Shown one piece after another: positions 28,099 to 37,464 of a DNA stretch of 64,000 nt. Location: NCBI RefSeq assembly GCF_002007565.1, contig NZ_CP015625.1, positions 2,803,501-2,867,500 on the forward strand, read 5' to 3'. The DNA comes from Ditibartonella choladocola (lineage in GTDB: Bacteria; Pseudomonadota; Alphaproteobacteria; Rhizobiales; Rhizobiaceae). Position 1 is the first letter of the stretch. The number at the start of each line of letters is the position of its first letter. The notes under the pieces were generated by a model. The model was not told where the DNA came from. It made no database searches and saw only the letters and a program-made list of their open reading frames with translations. The position numbers were made by a program, and so were the translations under genes.

Positions 28099-28719
28099 TC
28101 AATTTTTCCCGTTTTTATTGTTCACATCTTCATCAAAACAACGCGCCTCGATTGCGGCTGCCACATCGGCTTGAACCTTCAAGCTTCTTATCAGAACCGG
28201 CATAATGACCGCAAACACATTATTTTCCAACCCTCGTGCTTTTTGTGCTTCGCGTACATCTTTGGCAATATCCGAAAAGATTGCAATAAATCGTAAAGTG
28301 AGCGACAGCCCTAACGAGATTTTCGCAGGATTTACGCCAAAGAAGCGCGTAAATGAAAATAATTTCTCGAAACAGGCCATCATTTTTGAAAATGGCGTTG
28401 TCAATGTTACGAGTGTGGCAAGCAGTAACAGACTTGAAAGTCGTATGATGACGAGTGCAGCACTTGCCAAATTGTTTGAAAAATATTGAACAATGAAGAG
28501 TGCAACAAGAAACCATAAAATTTTCTTTAGCTCGAAAACCGGCTGCAAAAGCGGAAAACCTGCCAGTAAAAAAAGACACCAGATGAAAATGAGAGAACAA
28601 ACCGCCAATAAAAGTGATGGTAGATAAAACAGCCCGATACTGCAAAAAAAAACGATAGCAAGTTTCAACCCGGCCGGGAGCCGATGAATAAATGTCGTCC
28701 CGTAACTCGGATCAATCAT
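28099..28719 (-). CDS. bioN: Biotin ECF transporter transmembrane subunit BioN (EcfT)
   Basis: 206 residues with a cluster of membrane helices at about 20-125. The two coupling motifs in the cytoplasmic helices are EAQKARG and AAIEARC (Ala-x-x/Arg-Gly type), which contact the ATPase. It overlaps bioM by four bases (ATGA), showing translational coupling. Confidence 0.92.
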   Translation of the reverse strand: MIDPSYGTTFIHRLPAGLKLAIVFFCSIGLFYLPSLLLAVCSLIFIWCLFLLAGFPLLQPVFELKKILWFLVALFIVQYFSNNLASAALVIIRLSSLLLLATLVTLTTPFSKMMACFEKLFSFTRFFGVNPAKISLGLSLTLRFIAIFSDIAKDVREAQKARGLENNVFAVIMPVLIRSLKVQADVAAAIEARCFDEDVNNKNGKN

Positions 28720-29390
28720 GCCATCGCCTCCTCGTAATAGCTAATTGACTTTTCCGGTATATCGTCATGGACAACTCTACCATGGTCGATGACAATAACC
28801 CGATCGAAGTTTTTGAGCATATCAAGATCGTGCGAAACGACGATAACTTGCTGGGAAAGACCGAAAATTGTTTCTGTCATTTTTCGTTTGTTGGAAAGAT
28901 CAAGCTGGGTAGTGGGTTCGTCGAAAACAATGATTTCCGGTTCCATGACGATAACACCGCAAAGTGCAACCAATTGCCTTTGTCCACCACTCAAACTTTG
29001 CACAGATTGTAGCCGCGCCGCCTGCAGGTTGAAGCGGTCAAGCACATAATCGATCCGTCTCGCGATTTCGGCTTTTTCAACACCGATATTTTTCAAACCG
29101 AATGCAAGGTCTTCTTCAACCACCGGCATGACAATCTGGTTATCGGGATTTTGAAAGACAAACCCCACTTTGCGACGGATGTCTTTGCCATATTTGCGAC
29201 TGTCGAGTGAATCGACCAGCACTTCACCCGATGTTGGTAATCGCAAACCGTTGAGCAATCGCACAAACGTACTTTTGCCCGAACCATTGGCACCAATAAT
29301 AGCAATCCGCTTCTCGGAAAGTTTCAAATTCAAATGATCGAGTATCTTCTGGCCGCCCGCCTCGACACAAACATTTTTAAGTTCAATCAT
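28716..29390 (-). CDS. bioM: Biotin ECF transporter ATPase BioM
   Basis: 224 residues, complete ABC ATPase: Walker [11 protein letters not shown]-loop [12 protein letters not shown], signature LSGGQRQ, Walker [10 protein letters not shown], and the switch His in VVSHDLDM. The QNPDNQ sequence is typical of ECF A components. It lies 60 bases behind plsC on the same strand. I saw no BioR box (TTATCTATAA-like) upstream. Confidence 0.94.
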   Translation of the reverse strand: MIELKNVCVEAGGQKILDHLNLKLSEKRIAIIGANGSGKSTFVRLLNGLRLPTSGEVLVDSLDSRKYGKDIRRKVGFVFQNPDNQIVMPVVEEDLAFGLKNIGVEKAEIARRIDYVLDRFNLQAARLQSVQSLSGGQRQLVALCGVIVMEPEIIVFDEPTTQLDLSNKRKMTETIFGLSQQVIVVSHDLDMLKNFDRVIVIDHGRVVHDDIPEKSISYYEEAMA

Positions 29391-29450
29391 GTCAGTGGAA
29401 TACCCCGATTAATGAAGAATTTTCTGTCGATCCGACCAATAGTTCAAGCG

Positions 29451-30257
29451 CTAGTCGCGGGTTGGTCCGGTCCAGTCAACGCCCAACTCTTTCAGCCTTT
29501 TGACCGCTGTCGGCGGCATAGCAGGCGGGTTCGGATCAAGCGCGGCCTTCACGAGCAGTTCGTCACACGCACTTTCGGTGTCTTTTATCAGACGCGGCAA
29601 AAATTCGCGTTTATTAAGGTTGGCTTCAATAGGTGGCAATACGCGCACACGAATTTTACCCGGATAACGGCGGAAATTGCCGCGTGGCCAATAAAGCCCG
29701 GCATTGTGGGCAATGGGCACAACCGGCAAACCGAGTTCATTATAAATAGCAACAATACCGGGTTTATAGGCGGGTTCTGCTCCCGGTTGACGGCGCGTAC
29801 CTTCCGGAAAAATCAGAATCTGGCGACCTTCTGCCGCTTTTTCTTTGGCGCCGGTGAGAACCGCCTTCATGGCTTTCAAAGGTGAACCGCGATCAATGGG
29901 AATAATGCCGGTTTTCAACATGTACCAGCCGAAGATCGGTATCCATGTCAATTCACGCTTCATAATGAGCGAGGGGTCGTCAAGAAAAGGAACGAGGCCG
30001 AACGTCTCCCATGCCGATTGGTGTTTTGGTGCAATGATGTAGGCACCTTTTGGCAGGTTTTCGAGGCCTTCGATTTCAAAATCCGTTCCGGCAATATGTT
30101 TTTGAAGAAATAAATTTACCCGCGCCCATGTTTTGGGAACAATCCATGCTTTTTTGCGCGGAAGAAAAAAGTAGAACGGCGCATAAAGAATCATCTGGAC
30201 AAAAGTTGTCACATAGAATGCTGCCGTAAACAGGATTGACCGGATTGCAAGAACCAT
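29451..30257 (-). CDS. plsC: 1-acyl-sn-glycerol-3-phosphate acyltransferase
   Basis: 268 residues with an N-terminal hydrophobic anchor (about 5-32). The acyltransferase block I is KHQSAWE, that is HX4E in place of the textbook HX4D, a variant I believe is common in proteobacterial PlsC. Block III is FPEGTRRQPG, and block IV VVPIAHNAGLYWPRG. It makes phosphatidic acid from lysophosphatidic acid at the inner membrane. A terminator lies behind the cytochrome gene upstream, so plsC has its own promoter and may lead into bioMNY. Confidence 0.92.
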   Translation of the reverse strand: MVLAIRSILFTAAFYVTTFVQMILYAPFYFFLPRKKAWIVPKTWARVNLFLQKHIAGTDFEIEGLENLPKGAYIIAPKHQSAWETFGLVPFLDDPSLIMKRELTWIPIFGWYMLKTGIIPIDRGSPLKAMKAVLTGAKEKAAEGRQILIFPEGTRRQPGAEPAYKPGIVAIYNELGLPVVPIAHNAGLYWPRGNFRRYPGKIRVRVLPPIEANLNKREFLPRLIKDTESACDELLVKAALDPNPPAMPPTAVKRLKELGVDWTGPTRD

Positions 30258-30324
30258 AATGTTTCCATTTCAAGCTATTCAAATCAATCTTGCTTATAGA
30301 GCAAAATCTTTCGAGAAAACACCT

Positions 30325-30352
30325 CAATAAAAAACGGCCCGTAGGCCGTTTT
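30325..30352 (-). terminator. Terminator of the three-subunit dehydrogenase operon
   Basis: AAAACGGCC / GGCCGTTTT nine-pair stem at 30331-30352 with a four-base loop. On the minus strand it is followed by six T residues, 28 bases beyond the cytochrome stop codon. Confidence 0.88.
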
Positions 30353-30380
30353 CAAATTTGTTTGCAATTTTCACACTTTA

Positions 30381-31676
30381 TTATTTCGTGCGAACCTTGG
30401 CGACATCCGCGGCTGTGACTGCCGGAGCATCATTGGTCCAGCTCGAACGCAAGAAAGTAGCAAGTGCTGCAACTTCGTCGTCATTCATACGCCAGCCAAA
30501 GCCCGGCATTGCAAGATCGGCAGGGCGTTTTTCAGTCGACGGCATACGAGAACCGTTAACGATCACGCGTAACAATCCGCTTGCATCCTTTGCATTGACG
30601 ATTTTTGCACCATCGAGCTCGGGGAAGACACCTTTTGCACCTTTACCGTTTACAAAGTGACAAGCATTGCAATTGTCCATGTAAAGGCGGGCACCAAGTG
30701 CCATATCCGGTTTGGCTTCAGTCAACATATCTGTTGTCTTTTTCGGATCACGTACCTGTTTTGATGCGTCACCTGGAAGTGCAATATGTTTGAGATAGGC
30801 AACAATCGAATCAAGATCGTCTTCGGTTGCAAATTGCATTGATTCTTCGACAACGAGCGTCATCGGACCGACAACAGCCGAATGACTGTTACGCCCTGTC
30901 TGCAAATAGGCCTTCAAATCATCTGCTGTCCAATTTGCAACAGATGAATTCGGGCTACGCAAATTCGGCCCATAGAAACCGTCAATCGTTTCACCGGTCA
31001 GGAATTTGTTGCTGTCGCTATTCGTTCCCGATTGGCGGAACATGGAATCACGCGGTGTATGGCAAGCACCACAGTGGCCCAAGCTTTCGACAAGATAGGC
31101 ACCGCGATCAAGTTTCGCATCGTTGAAGCGTGGCTCGAAACCACCTTTGCCGGAAATCGCAAAGAAGTTCCAAAGCCGGATTCCCCAACGCTGGTTGAAC
31201 GGAAATGACAGATTGGTTTCTTTGACTTTGGCACTAACCGGTTTCACTTCATGCATGAAATAATCATAAAGTGCAACAATGTCGGGCTCGCTGATCTTGC
31301 GATAGTTTTCGTAAGGCATTGCCGGATAAAGAAGCTCGCCATTTTTGCCAATACCGTCACGCAAAGCATCACGGAACTGGTCAAGTGTCATATTCTTTAT
31401 ACCGTTTTCATCCGGTGTGATGTTGGATGAATAGATAATGCCGAACGGACTTTTGACTTCACGACCACCTGCATAAGGTTGGCCACCGGGTGCGGTGTGG
31501 CAGGCTGCACAATCGGCCATTCTGGCAAGATATTCACCCCGTCCCTGCTCCGGTTTGAAGTCCGGAGAAAGAGCTTCTGTCGGGCCTGTTCGTTTGATTG
31601 GCACAAACATGATTGCCAGAATGACAATAATTGCAAGGATTACCAATCCAATAATAATTTGTATTAAACGTTTCAT
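30381..31676 (-). CDS. Triheme cytochrome c subunit of a membrane flavin dehydrogenase
   Basis: 431 residues. An N-terminal membrane anchor or signal (about 5-25) is followed by three CXXCH heme sites: CAACH at 56-60, CGACH near 205 and CNACH near 337. Each has a downstream Met ligand candidate such as YPAMPYEN. This matches the cytochrome subunit of gluconate 2-dehydrogenase, sorbitol and FAD-glucose dehydrogenases, which passes electrons to ubiquinone at the periplasmic face. It is third in the operon small subunit-GMC subunit-cytochrome, 12 bases after the GMC gene. Confidence 0.92.
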   Translation of the reverse strand: MKRLIQIIIGLVILAIIVILAIMFVPIKRTGPTEALSPDFKPEQGRGEYLARMADCAACHTAPGGQPYAGGREVKSPFGIIYSSNITPDENGIKNMTLDQFRDALRDGIGKNGELLYPAMPYENYRKISEPDIVALYDYFMHEVKPVSAKVKETNLSFPFNQRWGIRLWNFFAISGKGGFEPRFNDAKLDRGAYLVESLGHCGACHTPRDSMFRQSGTNSDSNKFLTGETIDGFYGPNLRSPNSSVANWTADDLKAYLQTGRNSHSAVVGPMTLVVEESMQFATEDDLDSIVAYLKHIALPGDASKQVRDPKKTTDMLTEAKPDMALGARLYMDNCNACHFVNGKGAKGVFPELDGAKIVNAKDASGLLRVIVNGSRMPSTEKRPADLAMPGFGWRMNDDEVAALATFLRSSWTNDAPAVTAADVAKVRTK

Positions 31677-31688
31677 CGGATGTTTCTC

Positions 31689-33458
31689 CTATGCCAAAGG
31701 CCGCGGGTTTTTGAGGTAATCGGATTTGATATTTTCAAGCATCCAATAGGTCAAAGCGCCGAGCGTTCCTGTAGGATTATGCTGGATATTCTGCGGGAAA
31801 GCATTGGCACCCGGAATAAACAGATTGTGGTAATCCCAGTGTTGGAGATAACGGTTCAATGCCGAACGTTTGCGATCTGTACCCATAATCGCACCGCCCA
31901 CAGTGTGGGTTGTTTGATAAATGCGGGTATCATATTGCTGGCCTTCTTTCATCGCCGGATTTTGACGATATTTATCAGGACCGATTGCCTCGGCAATCTT
32001 GTTGATCTTGTCTGTGATGAATTGCGACATCCTGATTTCATTATTGTGCCAGTTGAATGTCATACGCATCAACGGACGGCCGAATTTATCTTTATAAGTC
32101 GGGTCAAGATCAAGATAGGCATCACGATAGGACATAACCGAACCGTGTTGGCTGATCGACATGGCATGCCCATACCAATCGCCAATAGCCTTTTTCCATT
32201 CTGCACCCCATGCCGGTGTGCCACCCGGCAACGGCATATTGCGAATTGGCTGGCCGTTGGTCTGGCCTGACGAAATACGGCTGCCACCGATAAAGCCTTC
32301 TTTTGCCATATCGATCTGGTTGAAGCTGTAATCATCAAGATAGGAACCGTTACAACCGGTACCAACAAATGGATTGAATACCTTATCCTTGAAGAACAAT
32401 GTGCCACCGCCAATAGCAGTCTGGTAGGCATAGTTACGGCCGATAACGCCTTCACCGGTATTGGGGTCATAAGGTTGACCGAGGCCGGAGAGCAACAACA
32501 GGTGAACATTGTTAATCATGAAACCGCCAAGAATAACGAGATCGGCTGGCTGGAAGAATTCTTCATTCTTTTCATTGACATAAGTAACACCGGTTACAGT
32601 CTTGCCATCTGCGGATTTTTCAATACGCAAGACTTCCGACTTAACTCTGTATTCAAAATTCTTATAGCGCTTCAAAGCAGCCAGAACACTGACTTGCGGT
32701 GAAGCTTTTGAATAATTGAGGCAGCCATAACGTTCGCAGAAACCGCAATAGTTACAAGGCCCCATCTGCATACCATAAGGGTTGGTATAAGCCTCGGAAG
32801 CGATAGCCGACGGGCAAGGGAACGGATGAAGGCCGATTTTCTTTGCACCTTCTGCAAAGAGCCGCCCGTTATAAGTATAAGGCAAAGCCGGCATAGGATA
32901 AGGATTCTTGCGCGGGCCTTCAAAAGGATCGCCACCTTCCTGGATTTTACCGTTCAGATTGCCGGCAGTACCCGAAACGCCTGCGACCTTTTCAAACATA
33001 TCGAAATGTTTTTCCAGTTCGTCATAGCTAACGCCCCAGTCCTGAATTGTCATATCTTCAGGAATAATATTGCCGAAGGTTTCCTCGATATAGGAACGGG
33101 CTCTGAGTTCTTCCGGCTGTGCACGCCATGTCATGCCGTTCCAGTGGATACCTGCCCCGCCAACACCGATACCGGGAAGAAAAGAACCCAATTGGCGATA
33201 GGGGAGAGCAACCTGATCCAGTCCTCTGCGAATCGTTACCGTATGATCGCGCGGACGGACAGCAGTGCCGAGACGGACACCATATTTCAATTCGTCAGCC
33301 GGTTTTGGATAAGCAAAACTCGGAACTGTATCGCGGTCTTCACCGCGTTCCAGTGCGACAATTTCCAGACCTTCTTTTGCAAGTTCGATGCCGCTGATTG
33401 CACCGGTCCATCCGAGGCCGATAATGACAACGTCTTTCTTCTTCATTGTTTGTGTCAT
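31689..33458 (-). CDS. GMC-family flavoprotein large subunit, gluconate 2-dehydrogenase-like
   Basis: 589 residues. The FAD-binding motif GLGWTGAISGIELA is at about 14-27. A cysteine cluster GPCNYCGFC...GC near 236-250 resembles the Fe-S site of FAD-glucose and gluconate dehydrogenases. A C-terminal THTVGGAIMGTD and IPGANAFPQNIQHNPTGT carry the GMC catalytic His/Asn region. It has no signal peptide of its own and is expected to be exported with the Tat-signalled small subunit. It oxidises a sugar or sugar acid in the periplasm; gluconate is the best guess. Confidence 0.9.
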   Translation of the reverse strand: MTQTMKKKDVVIIGLGWTGAISGIELAKEGLEIVALERGEDRDTVPSFAYPKPADELKYGVRLGTAVRPRDHTVTIRRGLDQVALPYRQLGSFLPGIGVGGAGIHWNGMTWRAQPEELRARSYIEETFGNIIPEDMTIQDWGVSYDELEKHFDMFEKVAGVSGTAGNLNGKIQEGGDPFEGPRKNPYPMPALPYTYNGRLFAEGAKKIGLHPFPCPSAIASEAYTNPYGMQMGPCNYCGFCERYGCLNYSKASPQVSVLAALKRYKNFEYRVKSEVLRIEKSADGKTVTGVTYVNEKNEEFFQPADLVILGGFMINNVHLLLLSGLGQPYDPNTGEGVIGRNYAYQTAIGGGTLFFKDKVFNPFVGTGCNGSYLDDYSFNQIDMAKEGFIGGSRISSGQTNGQPIRNMPLPGGTPAWGAEWKKAIGDWYGHAMSISQHGSVMSYRDAYLDLDPTYKDKFGRPLMRMTFNWHNNEIRMSQFITDKINKIAEAIGPDKYRQNPAMKEGQQYDTRIYQTTHTVGGAIMGTDRKRSALNRYLQHWDYHNLFIPGANAFPQNIQHNPTGTLGALTYWMLENIKSDYLKNPRPLA

Positions 33459-33461
33459 GAT

Positions 33462-34178
33462 TTAAGCCCTTTGACCTGAGAGTGAAACGGGCCCGAGTTT
33501 GTAAGGAACATTATCCTTTTCGACCCATTCGAGGAAGCTTGCACGTGCACCGGGGAACCCGATGTAAACCCATGCAGCCATGTCATAATTGCCACCATAT
33601 TGGGGATCTGCAAAATAACCTTCCTTGGTGTTTTGCAACAGGAACGAGAAGAAATCACCGGAACGCAATTCGGCAATTTCGACTTCATCCTTTTCGACAC
33701 GCTTTAAAGCTTCATCCTGTTTTTCAGCGGGAAGCTCTGCAAAAATTGCACCATATTGGGCTTTGCACCATTCATTGATCTTCGGAATGGCAATACGATA
33801 GGCTTCGGCAGGTGAAGGTTCTGCCTGATAGCCTGTGTAACGGGGCGCATCACGATTGAAAGGCGCTTGTCTATACCAGTGGTCACCTTGCCCCCAAGGA
33901 TCAGCCAATTGTTTGTCAATGAAAACCGGAACACGTGCTTCCAAAGCACCCGGTCCTTTCCCGTCTGACGGGATAATTCGGGCAGTAGCGGCCATCACAA
34001 AGGCCCACTCTTCAGCGTTGAAAAACGACCGCTGATAGTTTTGTAAAGGAACTGGCCCTTGTGGCTGTGCCATTACATGACGGGCCGATAGTGCAGCGGC
34101 AGCACATGCTGCTGCCCCCAGTAGAAGCCCACGTCTTGTAATGGACAGGTTGGTTTCGTTCAAATTTTTTCGTGTCAT
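33462..34178 (-). CDS. Small subunit (subunit 3) of gluconate 2-dehydrogenase, Tat signal
   Basis: 238 residues from the ATG at 34178, preceded by GGAGG; a GTG 12 bases upstream overlaps that site and is rejected. The N-terminus has a twin-arginine signal, SITRRGLLLGAAACAAAALSA, followed by an Ala-His-Val-Met-Ala cleavage region. The mature part is a helical gamma-subunit domain (FNAEEWAFVMAATARIIPSD). It is the first gene of the operon and the likely Tat carrier for the large subunit. Confidence 0.9.
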   Translation of the reverse strand: MTRKNLNETNLSITRRGLLLGAAACAAAALSARHVMAQPQGPVPLQNYQRSFFNAEEWAFVMAATARIIPSDGKGPGALEARVPVFIDKQLADPWGQGDHWYRQAPFNRDAPRYTGYQAEPSPAEAYRIAIPKINEWCKAQYGAIFAELPAEKQDEALKRVEKDEVEIAELRSGDFFSFLLQNTKEGYFADPQYGGNYDMAAWVYIGFPGARASFLEWVEKDNVPYKLGPVSLSGQRA

Positions 34179-34370
34179 AAATACCTCCACGAGCGAATTA
34201 CAGTGCCCTCGTTACACGAATTATCGTGATATTTAAGCAACAAGAGTGTGAGCTCCGGAAAAGTGATAAACCTTCAGCTGGTTGTCACATTTTTTGTCAT
34301 TTTCTATTTTTCCGTTATCGTTTATGTTCGGAAAAAATGTAAAACAGGAATTGCGGTAAAACGGAACTTC

Positions 34371-34772
34371 ATGAAAATCTTGGCCTTTAGCGCTTTTTGG
34401 CTGGTGTTTTGGTTGTCCTTCTCATTTGCTGGCGAGCTGCCTGACGGGCCGGAGGGGCGCTATTGCGGTTTTGTCTATAATGCCGGTTATCTGGTTCGCT
34501 CCGAAGTTGTGATCGGGAAAACGAAAGACGGTCGCCTGATCGGCAAAATGACTTATCGCGACGGTGACGAGGTAACGGAAGGAACGATTGAGGAAGTCAT
34601 AAAAAAGCAGGGCCGTGAACGGACAGTCAAATGGAATGATAAATATGGCACGGGACTTGCTATTTTAAAATTTGATGAAAAATTTGATGAATTTGAAGGC
34701 CTTTGGGGCACAGATTTAAACATTCCCCAATATGAGTGGACAGGAAAACGCTGCAATGACGTCACCAGTTAA
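34371..34772 (+). CDS. Small exported protein, unknown function
   Basis: 133 residues from the ATG at 34371 (GGA upstream); the frame extends to 34248 but the extra part is not convincing. It has a signal peptide (MKILAFSAFWLVFWLSFSFAG), then a beta-rich domain with GRYCGFVYNAGYLVRSEVVIG and a C-terminal Cys in TGKRCND that may pair with the first Cys. I do not recognise the family. Its 3' end overlaps the thiD start by 17 bases. Confidence 0.6.
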   Translation: MKILAFSAFWLVFWLSFSFAGELPDGPEGRYCGFVYNAGYLVRSEVVIGKTKDGRLIGKMTYRDGDEVTEGTIEEVIKKQGRERTVKWNDKYGTGLAILKFDEKFDEFEGLWGTDLNIPQYEWTGKRCNDVTS

Positions 34773-35601
34773 GAAAAACGGAACCGTGATTCCCCGCATT
34801 CTTTCAATTGCCGGAACCGACCCTTCCGGAGGCGCGGGAATGCATGCCGATATCAAAACCTTTTCGGCCATGAAAACTTACGCCATGAGTGTTGTCACAG
34901 CCGTTGTCGCACAAAATACGCAAGGTGTCCGGGCGTTCAAAGCCATGGATGCCGATTTTGTAGCCGACCAGATTGATGCTGTTTTTGAAGACATCAAAGT
35001 GGATGCGGTAAAAATCGGCATGGTAGCCAATGCCGCAATTGCCGAAGTTATTGCAGATAAGCTCATGCATTATGGCGCAAGCAATATTGTTCTTGATCCT
35101 GTCATGGTGGCAAAAAGCGGTGACTTGTTGCTTGAAAACGATGCCATAGAAATTATTCGCAATGTGCTTGTTCCGATGTCTGCCATTATCACCCCCAATC
35201 TGCCCGAAGCTGCCGTGCTTCTCAAAACAAAACCGGAATGGTCACTTGAAGAAATGAGGAAGTGTGCGCCCGATATTCTGGAGCTTCAATGCCGTTCTGT
35301 CCTCCTTAAAGGCGGGCATCTCAAAACCCCGACAAGCCCCGATATTTTTTGTGACCGCCACGGTGTTATCGAACTTGAAGCTCCACGCATTGCAACAAAA
35401 AATGATCATGGCACAGGTTGCACGATTTCGGCAGCCATTGCCGCTTTATTACCAACGACACCACTGGTTGATTCGGTCCGTTTTGCCAAACGCTATCTGA
35501 CCGGTGCACTTGCCGCTTCTAATAAACTCGAAGTCGGGCATGGGCATGGGCCTGTTCACCATTTTTACGAATTATGGCAAGACGGGATGATCGGCGATTG
35601 A
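34756..35601 (+). CDS. thiD: Hydroxymethylpyrimidine/phosphomethylpyrimidine kinase
   Basis: 281 residues from the ATG at 34756 (AGGAAAA upstream; an ATG at 34732 is in frame but not family-like). ThiD signature: ILSIAGTDPSGGAGMHADIKTF at about 14-35, DPVMVAKSGD, and the anion-hole motif KNDHGTGCTISAAIAA with the catalytic Asp. It phosphorylates HMP and HMP-P for thiamine synthesis or salvage. No other thiamine gene or TPP riboswitch is near, so it probably serves salvage. It overlaps the small exported protein gene. Confidence 0.92.
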   Translation: MTSPVKKNGTVIPRILSIAGTDPSGGAGMHADIKTFSAMKTYAMSVVTAVVAQNTQGVRAFKAMDADFVADQIDAVFEDIKVDAVKIGMVANAAIAEVIADKLMHYGASNIVLDPVMVAKSGDLLLENDAIEIIRNVLVPMSAIITPNLPEAAVLLKTKPEWSLEEMRKCAPDILELQCRSVLLKGGHLKTPTSPDIFCDRHGVIELEAPRIATKNDHGTGCTISAAIAALLPTTPLVDSVRFAKRYLTGALAASNKLEVGHGHGPVHHFYELWQDGMIGD

Positions 35602-35605
35602 ACCG

Positions 35606-36661
35606 TCATTCGTCCGGAAGTCGTGAAAACCGGTCGCGATAATTTTGCGGTGAAACATGAAGGTGCCGTTGAAAAACCCGTCTTAAAGTTTCTTCACTAC
35701 CAAAACCACATTGGCGGGCTGTCTTTTTTATCGACCAGTTCTGTTCAAGATATTGTCTTGCCGCTTCAAGCCGGAAAAGCTCTATGGCTTTGGCCGGCGA
35801 TGACCCCGTATCACGGGTATAAAGGCGGGAAAAATTCCGTTCGCTCATACCACATTTTTCGGCAAGCATAGCGACCGACAAGGGACGGGAGAGATTTTTC
35901 ATAATCCATTGATTGAGGAGATTGAATCGTTCGTCCTCGCAATAAAAATCGAGAAGTTCGCTGAACTGGCTTTGACCGCCCGGACGACGCAGATAAACAA
36001 CCAAGTGACGGGCAACGGATTTTGCCAGATTGAACCCCAAATCTTCTTCCACCATTGCCAAAGCCATATCTACACCGGAGGTGATTCCGGCAGATGTCCA
36101 GATCTTTCCGTTGCGAATAAAAATTGCCTCGTTTGTCCATAGAACCGATGGATAATCCCTCCGGAATTCGTCTATCCTGCTCCAATGCGTTGTCGCTTTT
36201 TTTCCGTCAAGTAGCCCAAGTTTTGCCAATGCCAGAGAGCCGCTACAGACCGATGCTGTGCGCCGCGTTTTCCGGTTCATCATATCAAGCCATTGAAGTA
36301 TCGCTTTGTTTCCGGCAAAGCGGTTGATGCCGCGACCACCGCTGATGATAAGCGTATCAAGCTGATCGGGAGCCAAGGACAAAGGTTCAACTGCCAATTC
36401 GAGACCACTTGTCGTTTTAATCTTGTCATTTTCGGCAATTGTCAAAAGCCGGTAGGGCTTCACGTCACCTTCATAAAGATCGTTGGCACTCGAAAAAACC
36501 TGCATTGGCCCCGTAATGTCAAGCAATTGCGCGTCATCAAAGCAGACAATAGCAACAGTTTTTGGTGCAATAGTTTTTGGCGCAATGCTTGCCGGTCCAA
36601 TAGTTGTCGAAAAATCGATCGAACATTTCTTACTTGGCTTAAATTGTGGGGACTTTGTCAT
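35606..36661 (-). CDS. GlxA-type AraC family transcription regulator
   Basis: 351 residues from the ATG at 36661 (a TTG at 36670 is also possible). A DJ-1/PfpI-like domain (about 38-200, with ASVCSGSLALAKLGLL) is fused to two AraC helix-turn-helix units (about 245-345: LSVAMLAEKCGMSERNFSRLY and IKKTARQCGFGSEETLRRVF). It is divergent from a PfpI-domain enzyme gene 61 bases away and likely regulates it. The first 37 residues include a five-residue repeat (APKTI, APKTV) encoded by 15-bp repeats. It is convergent with thiD, four bases apart. Confidence 0.88.
   Translation of the reverse strand: MTKSPQFKPSKKCSIDFSTTIGPASIAPKTIAPKTVAIVCFDDAQLLDITGPMQVFSSANDLYEGDVKPYRLLTIAENDKIKTTSGLELAVEPLSLAPDQLDTLIISGGRGINRFAGNKAILQWLDMMNRKTRRTASVCSGSLALAKLGLLDGKKATTHWSRIDEFRRDYPSVLWTNEAIFIRNGKIWTSAGITSGVDMALAMVEEDLGFNLAKSVARHLVVYLRRPGGQSQFSELLDFYCEDERFNLLNQWIMKNLSRPLSVAMLAEKCGMSERNFSRLYTRDTGSSPAKAIELFRLEAARQYLEQNWSIKKTARQCGFGSEETLRRVFQRHLHVSPQNYRDRFSRLPDE
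36552..36596. repeat. 15-bp in-frame tandem repeat inside the GlxA-type gene
   Basis: Units at 36552, 36567 and 36582 (GCAACAGTTTTTGGT, GCAATAGTTTTTGGC, then a diverged copy). They encode repeated Ala-Pro-Lys-Thr-type pentapeptides near the N-terminus, so copy changes would keep the frame. Confidence 0.8.
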
Positions 36662-36722
36662 AACTGCCAATTTAACGTGCTCTATAGTTTTTTAAAACAT
36701 ATTTTTAAAAAAGGGATCGCCT

Positions 36723-37400
36723 ATGACTATAAAAGCCGGATTTTTTATTTTTGACGAAATGCAACTTCTGGACTTTGCCGCGCCCTATGATGAATTTTGT
36801 TCAACTCCTGAAATAGAAGTTTCTCTCATCGGAGAAAGCTTGAAGCCAATTACAACGACGAGCGGATTATCCTTTGCGCCCGATCATGACATCAGCACAA
36901 TCCTTCCACTTGATGTCCTGTGCATTCCCGGAGGAAATGGCGTCAATCAATTTTTGAACAACGAACCGGTTCTCGAGTTTTTCCGTCAAGAAGCAAAAGA
37001 GACCCGCTTTCTCACATCGGTTTGCACCGGTTCGCTTATTCTGGGTGCAAGCGGCCTGCTCAAAGGTCGCAAAGCCACAACCCACTGGAGCGCCATGGAA
37101 TTTCTACCGATTTTCGGAGCCATTCCTGTTGAGGAACGTGTGGTTGTTGACGGTCACATCATAACCGCCGGCGGAATCACTGCAGGCATTGATTTCGGCT
37201 TGGTCATCATCGCAAAACTTCTAGGCCAGGAAACGGCCAAAAAAACGCAATTGCTCATGCAATATGACCCCGAACCGCCATTTGATTGTGGAACACCTGA
37301 GAAAGCCCCGAAGGCATTGGTAGAACAACTTCAACGGGAAAATAGTACTGACGAACGGAAAAAAATTATCCGTAAATGGCAGGAAAAACACGGATTCTGA
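36723..37400 (+). CDS. DJ-1/PfpI family protein, isonitrile hydratase-like
   Basis: 225 residues. The nucleophile elbow FLTSVCTGSLILGASGLLKGRKATTHW places Cys at residue 101. Both position and surroundings match Pseudomonas isocyanide hydratase (InhA). The early Asp/Glu (FDEMQLLDFAAPYDEF) and the TAGGITAGIDFGL segment are also shared. It would hydrate isonitriles to N-formamides. The function is inferred from motif likeness. It is divergent from the GlxA-type regulator, with AAGGGA before the ATG. Confidence 0.82.
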   Translation: MTIKAGFFIFDEMQLLDFAAPYDEFCSTPEIEVSLIGESLKPITTTSGLSFAPDHDISTILPLDVLCIPGGNGVNQFLNNEPVLEFFRQEAKETRFLTSVCTGSLILGASGLLKGRKATTHWSAMEFLPIFGAIPVEERVVVDGHIITAGGITAGIDFGLVIIAKLLGQETAKKTQLLMQYDPEPPFDCGTPEKAPKALVEQLQRENSTDERKKIIRKWQEKHGF

Positions 37401-37464
37401 CGAGCTATTGCTCGCCACAATTTCCGATAGCCGTGAAATTGATGTTTCCGGAAATATTCTGGTC

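Noticed and set aside
29391-29450. BioR operator before bioMNY
   Set aside because: No TTATCTATAA-like palindrome in the gap; regulation of the transporter is left open.
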